This document shows positions 54,576-64,000 of a DNA stretch of 64,000 nt, in pieces (the first letter of the stretch is position 1; each line of letters begins with the position of its first letter). The position numbers and the translations under genes were made by a program. The notes under the pieces were generated by a model. It was not told the DNA's origin, did not search any database, and saw only the letters and a program-made list of their open reading frames with translations. The stretch covers positions 2,778,328 to 2,842,327 of the forward strand of contig NZ_CP054919.1 of the NCBI RefSeq assembly GCF_013364235.1. Reading direction: 5' to 3'. This DNA comes from Kitasatospora sp. NA04385 (lineage in GTDB: Bacteria; Actinomycetota; Actinomycetes; Streptomycetales; Streptomycetaceae).

Positions 54576-55468
54576 TTGAGCGCCCTTCCCAGTGCCCGGC
54601 GGGCCAGCACCGCCACGGTACGCCGCAGGCGGGCGGCGTCCGCGCCCGCCCCCTCTCCGTGTGCCCCGCCCTCGGGGACGCACGCCCCGGCCACGTACTC
54701 GCCGAAGGCGGCGAGCGCGGCGGGGTCGATCAGCACCGCGCCCTCGGCGCCGCGGGCGTCCCAGTCGATGCAGCCGGCCACCCAGTTCTCGGCCTCCAGC
54801 GGCCGCAGCGGGACGGGGGCGACGGCGCCGACGGCGCAGCGCACGCCGCGCCGGGCCGGGTCGAGGACGAGGGCGACGGAGGCGGCGGCGCGGGCCGGGC
54901 CGCTGCGGCCGGTGGACTTCAGGAACACCTGGGGGGCGTGCAGCAGCGGGACCCGCACCCAGGTGAGCAGTTCGCCGGGGCGCAGCGGGTCGAGGCCGGT
55001 GAGCAGGTGGCTGATCGGCACGTCGCGGACGCCGCCGGCCCGGGCGAGGGTGGCGGTGGCCTCCAGGGCGGCGAGCACCGGGAGGGTGTCGCCGGCCGGG
55101 GCGGCGGTGGCGACGTTGCCGCCGAGGGTGCCGACGTTGCGCACCTGCGGGGGGCCGGCGGTGCGGGCGGCGTCGGCGAGGGCGGGGATGAGCGCCGCGA
55201 AGTCGGGGCGGTCCATCCGGGCGTGGGTGAGCCCGGCGCCCAGGACGGCGGTGCCGCCGTCCTCGTAGCGCCAGCCGCGCAGTTCGGTGATCCGGCCGAG
55301 TCCGATCAGTGCGGCGGGCCGCAGGCGCCCGGCGTTGACGGCCTCCATCAGGTCGGTGGCGCCCGCCACCGGCACCGCCCCCGGGGTGGCGGCCAGCGCT
55401 TCGACCGCCTCGTCGACCGAGGCCGGCAACATGATCGTCCGGTTCACCAGGTTCCCACCGTGCTCCAT
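54572..55468 (-). CDS. Molybdenum hydroxylase, FAD-binding subunit
   Basis: 298 residues from the ATG at 55468; a GTG at 55447 is another possible start, and neither has a strong ribosome site. VPVAGATDLMEAVNAGRLRP and RNVGTLGGNVATAAPAGDTLP are the two FAD-binding loops of the CO dehydrogenase/xanthine dehydrogenase medium subunit. It takes electrons from the Fe-S subunit and passes them to NAD or another acceptor. It is first of a three-gene overlapping operon. Confidence 0.9.
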
Positions 55469-55705
55469 TTGCAGTGCGGCCTGCCGCCCGTAGGGTACGG
55501 GCGATCGGTGCGGGTTGGGCAACTCTGGCACACAAAGACCGCTGATCATTTCCCGGGTCGCGGACAGGTCCGAACAACTCGGGACAACTCCGGACGCGTC
55601 CGCGATCAGGTCGTGTCCCGGGTGATCGGTCGTTCACCTGGTCACGACGATCGGGCCTCGCCCGGAGTTCCCTCTCCCTGACTCTCCGTCACCGGCCCCG
55701 CGGGC

Positions 55706-57343
55706 TCACGGGGCGGTGTTCTCGCCGGACGGTCCGGGCGGGCCGGCCAGCGGGCGCCCGACGATGCCGGGCTTGCGCTGCCAGGGGCGCGGGCCCTCGG
55801 GGCGGCGGTACTCGATGCCGAGCGCGTCCAGCCGCGGGTAGTGGCCGGCCATCCGGCGCTCGAAGCCCGCCCAGTCGCGCTCGGCCGGGTCGCGCGGGAG
55901 GTCGGACCAGGCGACCTCGGCGAACGCGGCCAGCCGCGGGAAGGCCTTGTAGTCGACGTCCCGGCCGGTGTACATGAACTCGGTCCACAGGTTGGCCTGG
56001 GTGCCGATGACGTGCGCGGCGGCGGCCTCGTCGAGCTGCGGCGGGACGGGCTCGAAGCGGTAGACGTCCTCCAGCGTGCGCACCCAGCCGACCGGGATCG
56101 GCTCGTCGTCGCCGTCGGCCTGCCGGTGGTCGAGGTACACGTGCTGCTCGGGGCACATCACCACGTCGTGCCCGGCGTTCGCGGCGGCGATCCCGCCGTC
56201 GTAGCCGCGCCAGGAGGAGACGGCGGCGCCGGGGGCGAGCCCGCCCTCCAGGATCTCGTCCCAGCCGATCAGCCGGCGGCCGCGCTCGGCCAGCCAGCGG
56301 TCGAAGTGCCGGATGACGTGGCTCTGCAGCTCGAACTCGTCCTTCAGGCCGAGTTCGGCGATCCGGGCCTGCGCGGCGGGGCTGGCCTTCCACTGGTCCT
56401 TGGGGCACTCGTCGCCGCCGAGGTGCACGAAGGTGGAGGGGAAGATCTCCAGCAGCTCCTCCAGCACGCCCTCGTAGAAGCGCAGGGTGGCCTCGGAGGG
56501 GTTCAGGATGTTCTCGCTGACGCCCCAGTCGGTCCAGGGGCCGAGCGCGGCGGTGTCGACCACGTCGGTGTTGCCGAGCTCGGGGTAGGCGGCGATGGCG
56601 GCCTGGTTGTGGCCGGGCAGGTCGATCTCGGGGACGACGGTGATGTGCCGGGCGGCCGCGTAGGCGACGATCTCGCGCAGGTCGTCCTGGGTGTAGAAGC
56701 CGCCGTGCGGCTGGTCGTCGCGCCGGTTGCCGGCCCGGTAGCCGACCATCGAGCGCTCGCGCCAGCCGCCGACCTCGGTGAGCCGGGGGTAGCGCTTGAT
56801 CTCGATCCGCCAGCCCTGGTCGTCGGTCAGGTGGAAGTGCAGGACGTTGAGCTTGTGGGCGGCGAGCTGGTCGATGAAGCGCAGCACCCCGGCCTTGGGC
56901 ATGAAGTGCCGGGAGACGTCCAGCATCGCGCCGCGCCAGCCGAACCGGGGCGCGTCGCGGACCTCCACCGCGGGCACCGTCCAGCTCGCGCCGGGCAGCG
57001 GGGCGCTGCGGTACGCGTCGGGGCCGAGCAGCTGGCGCAGGGTCTGCCCGGCGTGCGCCAGGCCCGCGGCGCTGCCGCCGGTGAGCCGGACGGCGGCGGC
57101 GCCGGCGCTCAGCCGGTACTCCTCGGGGCCGAGCTCCGGGTCGAGCTCCAGCACCAGGTCGCCCGCCTCGCCGGCCGGGGCCGGGTCCAGGTCGAAGCCG
57201 GTGGCGGCGGAGAGTTCGGCGCGCAGCCGGCGGGCGGCGGCGCCGGTGCCGGGGGCGGCGGCGATCCGGGAGCCGGCGTGCAGGACGAAGGGCGGGGCGT
57301 CGGTGCCGGCCTGGACGTGCAACGGGGCGGGGATGAGGTCCAT
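55706..57343 (-). CDS. GH20 beta-N-acetylhexosaminidase
   Basis: 545 residues from the ATG at 57343. An N-terminal GH20b domain (about 1-125) precedes the TIM barrel. Asp311-Glu312 in HLGGDECP are the catalytic pair for substrate-assisted hydrolysis, and HLTDDQGWRIEIKRYPRLTEVG is the family signature. No signal peptide is present, so it probably acts in the cytosol on chito-oligosaccharides or muropeptide-derived sugars. A DasR-type site lies about 30 bases upstream. Confidence 0.92.
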   Translation of the reverse strand: MDLIPAPLHVQAGTDAPPFVLHAGSRIAAAPGTGAAARRLRAELSAATGFDLDPAPAGEAGDLVLELDPELGPEEYRLSAGAAAVRLTGGSAAGLAHAGQTLRQLLGPDAYRSAPLPGASWTVPAVEVRDAPRFGWRGAMLDVSRHFMPKAGVLRFIDQLAAHKLNVLHFHLTDDQGWRIEIKRYPRLTEVGGWRERSMVGYRAGNRRDDQPHGGFYTQDDLREIVAYAAARHITVVPEIDLPGHNQAAIAAYPELGNTDVVDTAALGPWTDWGVSENILNPSEATLRFYEGVLEELLEIFPSTFVHLGGDECPKDQWKASPAAQARIAELGLKDEFELQSHVIRHFDRWLAERGRRLIGWDEILEGGLAPGAAVSSWRGYDGGIAAANAGHDVVMCPEQHVYLDHRQADGDDEPIPVGWVRTLEDVYRFEPVPPQLDEAAAAHVIGTQANLWTEFMYTGRDVDYKAFPRLAAFAEVAWSDLPRDPAERDWAGFERRMAGHYPRLDALGIEYRRPEGPRPWQRKPGIVGRPLAGPPGPSGENTAP

Positions 57344-57371
57344 GTGCCCCATCCTGCCCCGGACCGCCCCT

Positions 57372-57387
57372 ATTGGCATAGACCAGT
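57372..57387. promoter_or_regulatory. Putative DasR-responsive element (dre)
   Basis: ATTGGCATAGACCAGT matches 13 of 16 positions of the dre palindrome A[CG]TGGTCTAGACCA[CG]T. It lies 29 bases from the hexosaminidase start, in its promoter region. DasR represses N-acetylglucosamine use and chitin genes in Streptomyces and releases DNA on binding glucosamine-6-phosphate, so control of this enzyme by DasR is expected. Confidence 0.65.
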
Positions 57388-57416
57388 TGGGGGGCGTTTG
57401 CGCAGGTGACCCGAGG

Positions 57417-57692
57417 TCAGTCCTTCTTGTCGTCCCCGCCCGGGTTGTTCAGCCCGTCGAAGATCTCCTTGCACATCGGACAGACCGGGTACTTCTTCGG
57501 GTCGCGCCCGGGCACCCAGACCTTGCCGCACAGCGCCACCACGGGGGACCCGGAGAGCGCGCTCTCCATGATCTTGTCCTTCTGGACGTAGTGGGCGAAG
57601 CGCTCGTGGTCGCCGTCCCCGTGCGAAGTCTGCGGGACGGGCTCGACCAGGGTGCCGGTGCCGAGGCCGCGCTCGGGCTCAAGAGTGCTCAT
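57417..57692 (-). CDS. DUF3039 protein
   Basis: 91 residues from the ATG at 57692. The conserved core HERFAHYVQKDKIMESALSG precedes VALCGKVWVPGRDPKKYPVCPMCKEIFDGL, whose Cys-x(n)-CPMC arrangement suggests a small zinc ribbon. The family is actinobacterial and uncharacterised as far as I know. An acidic/Lys tail ends it. Confidence 0.85.
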   Translation of the reverse strand: MSTLEPERGLGTGTLVEPVPQTSHGDGDHERFAHYVQKDKIMESALSGSPVVALCGKVWVPGRDPKKYPVCPMCKEIFDGLNNPGGDDKKD

Positions 57693-57752
57693 GGGTGCCA
57701 AGTCTATGGGGGGCGCCCGGAACCGGGCCACCACGGGAGCGGACCCGGCGGC

Positions 57753-58334
57753 TCAGTTCAGCAGCGGGTCGTCGGGGTAGGTGGCGAGCATCGCCAGCGG
57801 GCCGCGCTGGCGGCGCAGCACCTCCCGCCAGAGCCGGTCCGGCTCGGTGCAGGAGAGGTCCCCCGGCTCGCAGTCGACCAGGTGCCAGGCGCCCTCGGCG
57901 ATCTCGCCCTCCAGTTGGCCGGGCGACCAGCCCGAGTACCCGGCGAACACCCGCATCCCGCCGAGCACCCCGGCCAGCACCTCGGGCGGCGCCTCCAGGT
58001 CGACCAGCCCGATCGCGCCGTGCACCCGCCGCCAGCCGAGCGGCGCGGCGCTGTGGTCCTCGCCGGGGACGACGGCGACGGCCAGCGCGGAGTCCAGGGC
58101 CACCGGGCCGCCCTGGAAGAGCACCGCCGGGGCGCCCGCCAGCGGCGCCCAGCCGTCCAGCACCGCCGCGACGTCCACCGGGGTCGGCCGGTTGAGGACC
58201 ACTCCGAGCGCGCCCTGGTCGTCGTGGTCGAGCAGCAGGACCACCGACCTGGTGAAGTTCGGGTCGGTCAGCACGGGCGTCGCCACGAGCAGTCGCCCGG
58301 TGAGCGAGGGGGCCGCTTCCATGTCTGACATCAT
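57753..58334 (-). CDS. YqgE/AlgH family protein
   Basis: 193 residues. LTGRLLVATPVLTDPNFTRSVVLLLDHDDQGALGVVLNRP is the family signature and RVFAGYSGWSPGQLEGEIAEGAW the second conserved block. The fold is compact alpha/beta, and no enzymatic activity has been settled. In-frame ATGs at 58334, 58331 and 58322 all fit; I give the longest. It diverges from murA. Confidence 0.87.
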   Translation of the reverse strand: MMSDMEAAPSLTGRLLVATPVLTDPNFTRSVVLLLDHDDQGALGVVLNRPTPVDVAAVLDGWAPLAGAPAVLFQGGPVALDSALAVAVVPGEDHSAAPLGWRRVHGAIGLVDLEAPPEVLAGVLGGMRVFAGYSGWSPGQLEGEIAEGAWHLVDCEPGDLSCTEPDRLWREVLRRQRGPLAMLATYPDDPLLN

Positions 58335-58547
58335 GCCCCGTACCGGCCTTTCCGGGACACCCGGCGGCTGCGCCGGGAGCCACCCGGACGGCCCAGTGGC
58401 GGTGCCGTGGAGCCACCCCTACAGCATGATCACCATTAGGGCACACCGCAACCAATCGCCCACCCCCTACCATCTAGTGGTGGCGAAGGGCCCTTCCCCC
58501 AACTCCGCAGCCGAAAACCTCCCCTGCGCACCCGGATTGCGAGAACG

Positions 58548-59894
58548 ATGACCGACGACGTCCTGCTGGTCCACGGCGGAAACCCGCTCGAAGGCGAGAT
58601 CCAGATCCGCGGCGCCAAGAACCTGGTCCCCAAGGCCATGGTCGCCGCACTGCTCGGCCAGGGCCCCAGCAGACTGCGCAACGTGCCGGACATCCGGGAC
58701 GTCAAGGTCGTCCGCGGCCTGTTGCAGCTGCACGGGGTCACCGTCCGCACCGGCGACGAGGACGGCGAACTGATCCTCGACCCCTCGCACGTGGAGTCCG
58801 CCAACGTCGCGGACATCGACGCGCACGCCGGGTCCTCGCGGATCCCGATCCTGTTCTGCGGCCCGCTGCTGCACCGCCTCGGCCACGCCTTCATCCCGGG
58901 CCTGGGCGGCTGCGACATCGGCGGCCGGCCGGTCGACTTCCACTTCGAGGTGCTGCGCCAGTTCGGCGCGACCATCGAGAAGCACCCGCAGGGCACCTAC
59001 CTGGTCGCCACCCAGCGGCTGCGCGGCACCAAGATCGAGCTGCCGTACCCGTCGGTCGGCGCGACCGAGCAGGTGCTGCTGACCGCGGTGCTCGCCGAGG
59101 GCGTCACCGAGCTGCGCAACGCCGCGATCGAGCCGGAGATCGTCGACCTGATCTGCGTGCTGCAGAAGATGGGCGCGATCATCTCGCTGGGCACCGACCG
59201 CACCATCCTGGTCACCGGCGTGGACGAGCTCGACGGCTACACCCACCGGGCGCTGCCGGACCGCCTGGAAGCGGCCTCCTGGGCGTGCGCGGCGCTGGCC
59301 ACCAAGGGCGACATCTACGTCCGGGGCGCCGAGCAGATCCCGATGATGACCTTCCTGAACACCTTCCGGAAGGTCGGCGGCGCCTACGAGATCGACGACG
59401 CGGGCATCCGGTTCTGGCACCCGGGCGGCGAGCTCAAGGCGATCGCCCTGGAGACCGACGTGCACCCGGGCTTCCAGACCGACTGGCAGCAGCCGCTGGT
59501 GGTCGCGCTGACCCAGGCCGCCGGCCTGTCCATCGTGCACGAGACGGTGTACGAGTCGCGGCTGGGCTTCACCGGCGCGCTGAACCAGATGGGCGCGCAC
59601 ATCCAGCTCTACAGCGAGTGCCTGGGCGGCACCCCGTGCCGGTTCGGGGCGCGCAACTTCAAGCACTCCGCGGTGGTCTCCGGCCCGTCCAAGCTGATGG
59701 GCGGCGAGCTGGTCATCCCCGACCTGCGCGGCGGCTTCTCGTACCTGATCGCGGCGCTGGCGGCCGAGGGCACCTCGACGGTGCACGGCATCGACCTGAT
59801 CAACCGCGGCTACGAGAACTTCATGGACAAGCTGCGCGACCTGGGCGCGCACATCGAGCTGCCGGCGGCGGCCGAGGTCCAGCTGACCGCCTGA
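58548..59894 (+). CDS. murA: UDP-N-acetylglucosamine 1-carboxyvinyltransferase
   Basis: 448 residues of the EPSP synthase/MurA fold. Lys24-Asn25 in RGAKNLVPKAM bind substrate, and Cys122 in GGCDIGGRPVD aligns with the cysteine attacked by fosfomycin, which mycobacteria replace with Asp. It makes the first committed step of peptidoglycan synthesis from phosphoenolpyruvate and UDP-GlcNAc. Actinomycetes may carry a second copy elsewhere. It ends at a very large palindromic terminator. Confidence 0.94.
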   Translation: MTDDVLLVHGGNPLEGEIQIRGAKNLVPKAMVAALLGQGPSRLRNVPDIRDVKVVRGLLQLHGVTVRTGDEDGELILDPSHVESANVADIDAHAGSSRIPILFCGPLLHRLGHAFIPGLGGCDIGGRPVDFHFEVLRQFGATIEKHPQGTYLVATQRLRGTKIELPYPSVGATEQVLLTAVLAEGVTELRNAAIEPEIVDLICVLQKMGAIISLGTDRTILVTGVDELDGYTHRALPDRLEAASWACAALATKGDIYVRGAEQIPMMTFLNTFRKVGGAYEIDDAGIRFWHPGGELKAIALETDVHPGFQTDWQQPLVVALTQAAGLSIVHETVYESRLGFTGALNQMGAHIQLYSECLGGTPCRFGARNFKHSAVVSGPSKLMGGELVIPDLRGGFSYLIAALAAEGTSTVHGIDLINRGYENFMDKLRDLGAHIELPAAAEVQLTA

Positions 59895-59905
59895 GCGCGG
59901 CCCGC

Positions 59906-59959
59906 GAACGAGCCGGTGGCCGGCCTCCCCCGCGGGGGAGGCCGGCCACCGGCTCGTTC
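59906..59959. terminator. Perfect 54-base palindromic terminator
   Basis: GAACGAGCCGGTGGCCGGCC and onward is a perfect palindrome of 27 base pairs centred at 59932/59933 (CCCCGCGGGG). It separates murA (plus) from hup (minus, ends 59972) and should stop transcription in both directions. Confidence 0.9.
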
Positions 59960-59971
59960 AGCTGCGGGGGG

Positions 59972-60253
59972 TCACTTGCCCTTCGCGGCTTCCTTCAGCT
60001 TCGAGCCGGCGCTCACCTTGACGCTGTAGCCCTCGGCGATCTGGATCGGCTCGCCGGTCTGCGGGTTGCGGGCGGTGCGGGCGGCGCGCAGGGTGCGCTC
60101 GAAGGTCAGGAAACCGGGGATGGTGACCTTCTCGTCGCCCTTGGCGACGACCTCGCCGGTGATCTCGGCGAAGGCGGCCAGCACGGCGTCGGCGTCCTTG
60201 CGGGTCACCTCGGCACGCTCGGCCAGCGCGGCCACCAGCTCACTGCGGTTCAT
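59972..60253 (-). CDS. hup: HU-family nucleoid protein
   Basis: 93 residues, the standard HU length. MNRSELVAALAERAEVTRKDADAV is the dimerisation helix-turn-helix and GFLTFERTLRAARTARNPQTGE the DNA-binding arm with the conserved RxxRxGRNPxTG pattern slightly modified. There is no Lys/Ala-rich tail, so this is the short HupA type and not the HupS fusion. GGAG precedes the ATG. It compacts the chromosome. Confidence 0.95.
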   Translation of the reverse strand: MNRSELVAALAERAEVTRKDADAVLAAFAEITGEVVAKGDEKVTIPGFLTFERTLRAARTARNPQTGEPIQIAEGYSVKVSAGSKLKEAAKGK

Positions 60254-60681
60254 GTGTACTCCTGTGGTCTGTTGCTCTGCCGTGCGCGGAGGCATGGCCG
60301 GTCCGCGCGACGGTGCTCGTTCAGGCGAGGGGTGGTCAGGGGCCGGGCTCGCACCGCGAAGCGCCGCAAACTGCCCGCCTGGGTACGAATCCTGCCCCGA
60401 CCGGCACTGAGAAAGCCAATCGGGAACCGGCGTGGTTGACCCGAACAGCGCCCGCCGGACGGAGGTGTGACGCTCCGTCGGCTCCGGCGGTGGCCGGAGC
60501 GGGCGGCGGCCGGGACGACACGCCGTGGCGCAACTGGGGACGTACCGTACTTGTCGGACACGCCTCCCCGTCGCAGGGCTACCGTACGCCCTGGCACCGA
60601 CAAGCCCAAACACGCCCCTTGCCCTTGTGTCGCAAGGGCTCCGGCGCCCCGCCGCGCGCGGGGACGCCGGAACCGCGCGGC
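60254..60681 (-). other. Intergenic region upstream of hup
   Basis: 428 bases of upstream sequence for hup. Several open frames are shadows. A stretch at 60337-60403 folds partly like a tRNA (acceptor-like GTCAGGG/CCCCGAC with one mismatch, GGTACGAATCC) but lacks proper arms. The hup promoter is probably within 100-150 bases of 60253; no clear consensus was found. Confidence 0.4.
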
Positions 60682-62157
<1,476 letters not shown>

Positions 62158-62196
62158 CGACGTTCCTTCTTCCTGAATCAACAAAGTGTTGAAGTT

Positions 62197-62239
62197 CATG
62201 CCGCTCGGCATGCTAGACCTCGATGGTCGCACCGACCAA
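62197..62239 (-). promoter_or_regulatory. Malic enzyme promoter with palindromic operator
   Basis: Minus-strand TTGGTC (62234-62239), 18 bases, TAGCAT (62210-62215). The perfect palindrome CATGCCG-CT-CGGCATG (62197-62212) overlaps the -10 and predicted start, where a repressor would block RNA polymerase. The regulator is unknown. Confidence 0.45.
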
Positions 62240-62438
62240 GGGCCCGCCAGAAATAACGTGCATCGAGTGTGCGGATCCGACAAACCGACCGGCCCGGACC
62301 TCGATCTCCTTGCCCGTCCGCGCGGATGCGTTACATTGGAACGGCACCGGCTCGATCCAAGCCCCCGGGCCCAACCTTCGTCCCTTCGAGGGACCACTTG
62401 CCGCGAGGCGAGCATGGCGGGTCGGTGTTCAACGTGGC

Positions 62439-62470
62439 GGAGGCCCCCACCCGACGGGTGGGGGCCTCCG
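62439..62470 (-). terminator. Terminator after the HelD-like helicase gene
   Basis: CGGAGGCCCCCACCC pairs with GGGTGGGGGCCTCCG over 15 base pairs around a short loop. It lies 27 bases beyond the helicase stop at 62497. The stretch between it and the malic enzyme promoter (62240-62438) has no gene that I can support. Confidence 0.7.
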
Positions 62471-62496
62471 TGCTGTCCGGGCCTACTGCACCGGGC

Positions 62497-64000
62497 CTAC
62501 TTCAGCAGCGCGGGCACGCCCGCGGCGTCCGGCAGGTCGTCCGGGCCGGAGAGCACCGTCAGCCGCTGGGTGGCCCGGGTCAGCGCCACGTACAGCACCC
62601 GCAGGCCCGCCTCCGACTCGCCCGCGATGCCGGTCGGGTCGGCCACCACCGTGGCGTCGTACTCCAGGCCCTTCGCCTCCAGGCTGCCCAGCGCCACCAC
62701 CCGGTCGCCCAGCCCGGCGGTCCAGCCCGCCGCCTCGGCCCGGCGGTCCATCGGGACCACCACCGCGACGGTGCCGTCCACCTCGGCCAGCAGCCGCTCC
62801 AGCTCCGCCCGGGCGGCCGCCCCGAACGCCGCCGGGTCCGGCTCGCGGACCGCGGCGAACCGCGGGTGCGCGCCGGTGGCCCGCACCGCGCTCGGCGACG
62901 GGGTGCCCGGCGCGGCCAGCTCCAGCACCTTCGCCGCCACCTCGGCGATCTCCGCCGGGTTGCGGTAGTTCACGGTCAGCGTGTGCCGGCGGCGCGGCTT
63001 GCCCGCCAGCACCTCGTCCATCGCCGCCTGCGCCTCCTGCGGGAACGGCCAGGACGACTGCGCCGGGTCGCCGACGATCGTCCAGGTCGCCATCCGGGAG
63101 CGGCGCCCGATCATCCGCCACTGCATCGGCGTCAGGTCCTGCGCCTCGTCCACGATCACGTGCGCGTACTCGCGCCGCTCCTCCGGGACCCGCTCGCGCT
63201 GGCGGTAGGCCCGCTCGCCGTACGTGGTGACCTCGTCCAGGCCGGTCAGCATGTCCACCGCGTCCACCTCGCGCACCTTCGGGCGGGCGGGCTCGCCGAG
63301 CAGCACCTGCAGCTCGTCCACCAGCGCCACGTCGTGCGCCGACAGCTCGCCCGCGCCGCGCTCGTCCAGGTGCCGCCAGGACGCGGCGAGCAGCCGGGCC
63401 TCCTCCGGGGTGACCGCCCGGCGGGCGATCCGGTTGGTGTGCCGGTGCTGCCGGAGGGTGGCCAGCACCCGGCGCGGGGTGACGGCGGGCCACCAGGCGT
63501 CCAGGAAGTCCAGGAACGGGGCCTCGTCGGACACGTACTCGTCGAAGGACTCGCGCTCCTCCTGGCGCTGCTCGCGCTCCGCGTACGTGGTCGGCTTCGG
63601 CAGGTCGCGCACCGCCTCCGACCACAGCGCGTCCAGCAGCAGCCGACGGGCCCGCGGGCGCAGCAGGTTCAGCGGCGTGCCGCCGCCGCCCACCACGTGG
63701 CCGCGCACCGCCTTCAGCCGGCCCGCGTCCAGCCGCAGCGCCCGGCCCCGGGCGAAGACCCGCAGCTCGGTCGGCGCGCCCAGCTCCAGGGCCGCCCGGG
63801 CGGCCCGGCGCAGCAGTTGCACCATCCGCGCCGAGCCCTTGATCCGGGACACCTCGGGGCTGTCGTACCGGGACGCCTCGATGCCGTCCACCAGGCTGCC
63901 GACCGCGCGGATCGCCACCTGGCCCTCCTCGCCCAGCGAGGGCAGCACGCCCTCGGTGTACGAGACCAGCAGCGGGGTGGGGCTGACCACCAGGATGCCG
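62497..64000 (-). CDS. HelD/HelR-type helicase, C-terminal part (continues past window end)
   Basis: About 500 residues are visible; the N-terminus with Walker A lies beyond 64000. VVSPTPLLVSYTEGVLPSLGEEG opens the visible part. HVIVDEAQDLTPMQW is motif II of superfamily 1, GDPAQSSWPF motif III, TVNYRNPAEIAEV motif IV and LYVALTRATQRLTVL motif VI. The family includes RNA-polymerase-binding HelD/HelR, which dislodges stalled polymerase and, for HelR, protects from rifamycin. Whether this is that subtype depends on the missing N-terminal coiled coil. Confidence 0.88.
   Translation of the reverse strand, partial: GILVVSPTPLLVSYTEGVLPSLGEEGQVAIRAVGSLVDGIEASRYDSPEVSRIKGSARMVQLLRRAARAALELGAPTELRVFARGRALRLDAGRLKAVRGHVVGGGGTPLNLLRPRARRLLLDALWSEAVRDLPKPTTYAEREQRQEERESFDEYVSDEAPFLDFLDAWWPAVTPRRVLATLRQHRHTNRIARRAVTPEEARLLAASWRHLDERGAGELSAHDVALVDELQVLLGEPARPKVREVDAVDMLTGLDEVTTYGERAYRQRERVPEERREYAHVIVDEAQDLTPMQWRMIGRRSRMATWTIVGDPAQSSWPFPQEAQAAMDEVLAGKPRRRHTLTVNYRNPAEIAEVAAKVLELAAPGTPSPSAVRATGAHPRFAAVREPDPAAFGAAARAELERLLAEVDGTVAVVVPMDRRAEAAGWTAGLGDRVVALGSLEAKGLEYDATVVADPTGIAGESEAGLRVLYVALTRATQRLTVLSGPDDLPDAAGVPALLK

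Noticed and set aside
60337..60403. tRNA-like stretch upstream of hup with a GGTACGAATCC T-loop-like motif
   Set aside because: Too short for a tRNA, with an acceptor mismatch and no proper D or anticodon arm; at most a remnant.
62321..62475. Possible small RNA with a TACAT -10-like box and the 62439-62470 hairpin
   Set aside because: No convincing -35 box or U-tract on that strand, and the hairpin is explained as the helicase terminator.

Overview
The window looks like a core chromosomal segment of a high-GC filamentous actinomycete of the Streptomyces/Kitasatospora type. Evidence for this is the extreme GC bias at third codon positions, many GTG starts, two SsgA-like sporulation proteins, DasR- and Crp-like operator sequences, and WXG/mycosin type VII secretion genes. 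The order cysM-cysO-mec, clpS, pncA, hexosaminidase, murA, hup, malic enzyme, HelD-like helicase agrees with what I recall of the region around SCO2910-SCO2952 in S. coelicolor (memory, not searched). I see no phage, insertion sequence, CRISPR array or PKS/NRPS cluster.

Layout. 1-7 kb: a class IV aminotransferase, an MBL hydrolase, and a carrier-protein cysteine pathway (mec, a Cys leader peptide, cysO, cysM). An amino-acid permease, a DUF2017 protein and ClpS follow. 7-15.5 kb: NAD salvage (pncB, pncA), a frameshifted AbiEi-like gene, a His-rich CDF metal exporter, a sigma-like protein, and DUF2332, DinB and HIT proteins. 16-20 kb: type VII cassette A, with a mycosin, a large Gly-rich WXG protein, a small ESX-like protein and a tiny secreted peptide. 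20-33 kb: endonuclease V, RDD membrane proteins, an SsgA-like protein, a GT87 glycosyltransferase, a two-component system, Lrp and IclR regulators, and a Lon-like protease. 33-43 kb: a DEAH helicase, a second SsgA-like protein behind a Crp-type promoter, a class F sortase, an MprF-like lysyltransferase, a lipoprotein deacetylase and an MFS exporter.

43.2-44.1 kb is the most unusual part. A guanidine-III riboswitch precedes an SMR guanidinium exporter. Divergent from it is a strong promoter, a 28-codon ORF with seven Cys codons, a tRNA-Cys(GCA) and a large hairpin. The whole stretch is framed by four copies of a GCGGAATTCACCGG-type element. 44.2-51.2 kb: type VII cassette B and two tandemly duplicated membrane-anchored HExxH proteins with duplicated upstream elements. 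51.3-64 kb: a three-subunit molybdenum hydroxylase, a GH20 hexosaminidase with a dre site, DUF3039 and YqgE proteins, MurA, HU, malic enzyme, and the C-terminal part of a HelD/HelR-type helicase running off the window.

Four places show reading-frame problems in GC-rich low-complexity DNA: about 9.74 kb, 39.06 kb, and two compensating shifts near 44.6 kb. Assembly indels should be excluded before biological conclusions are drawn there.
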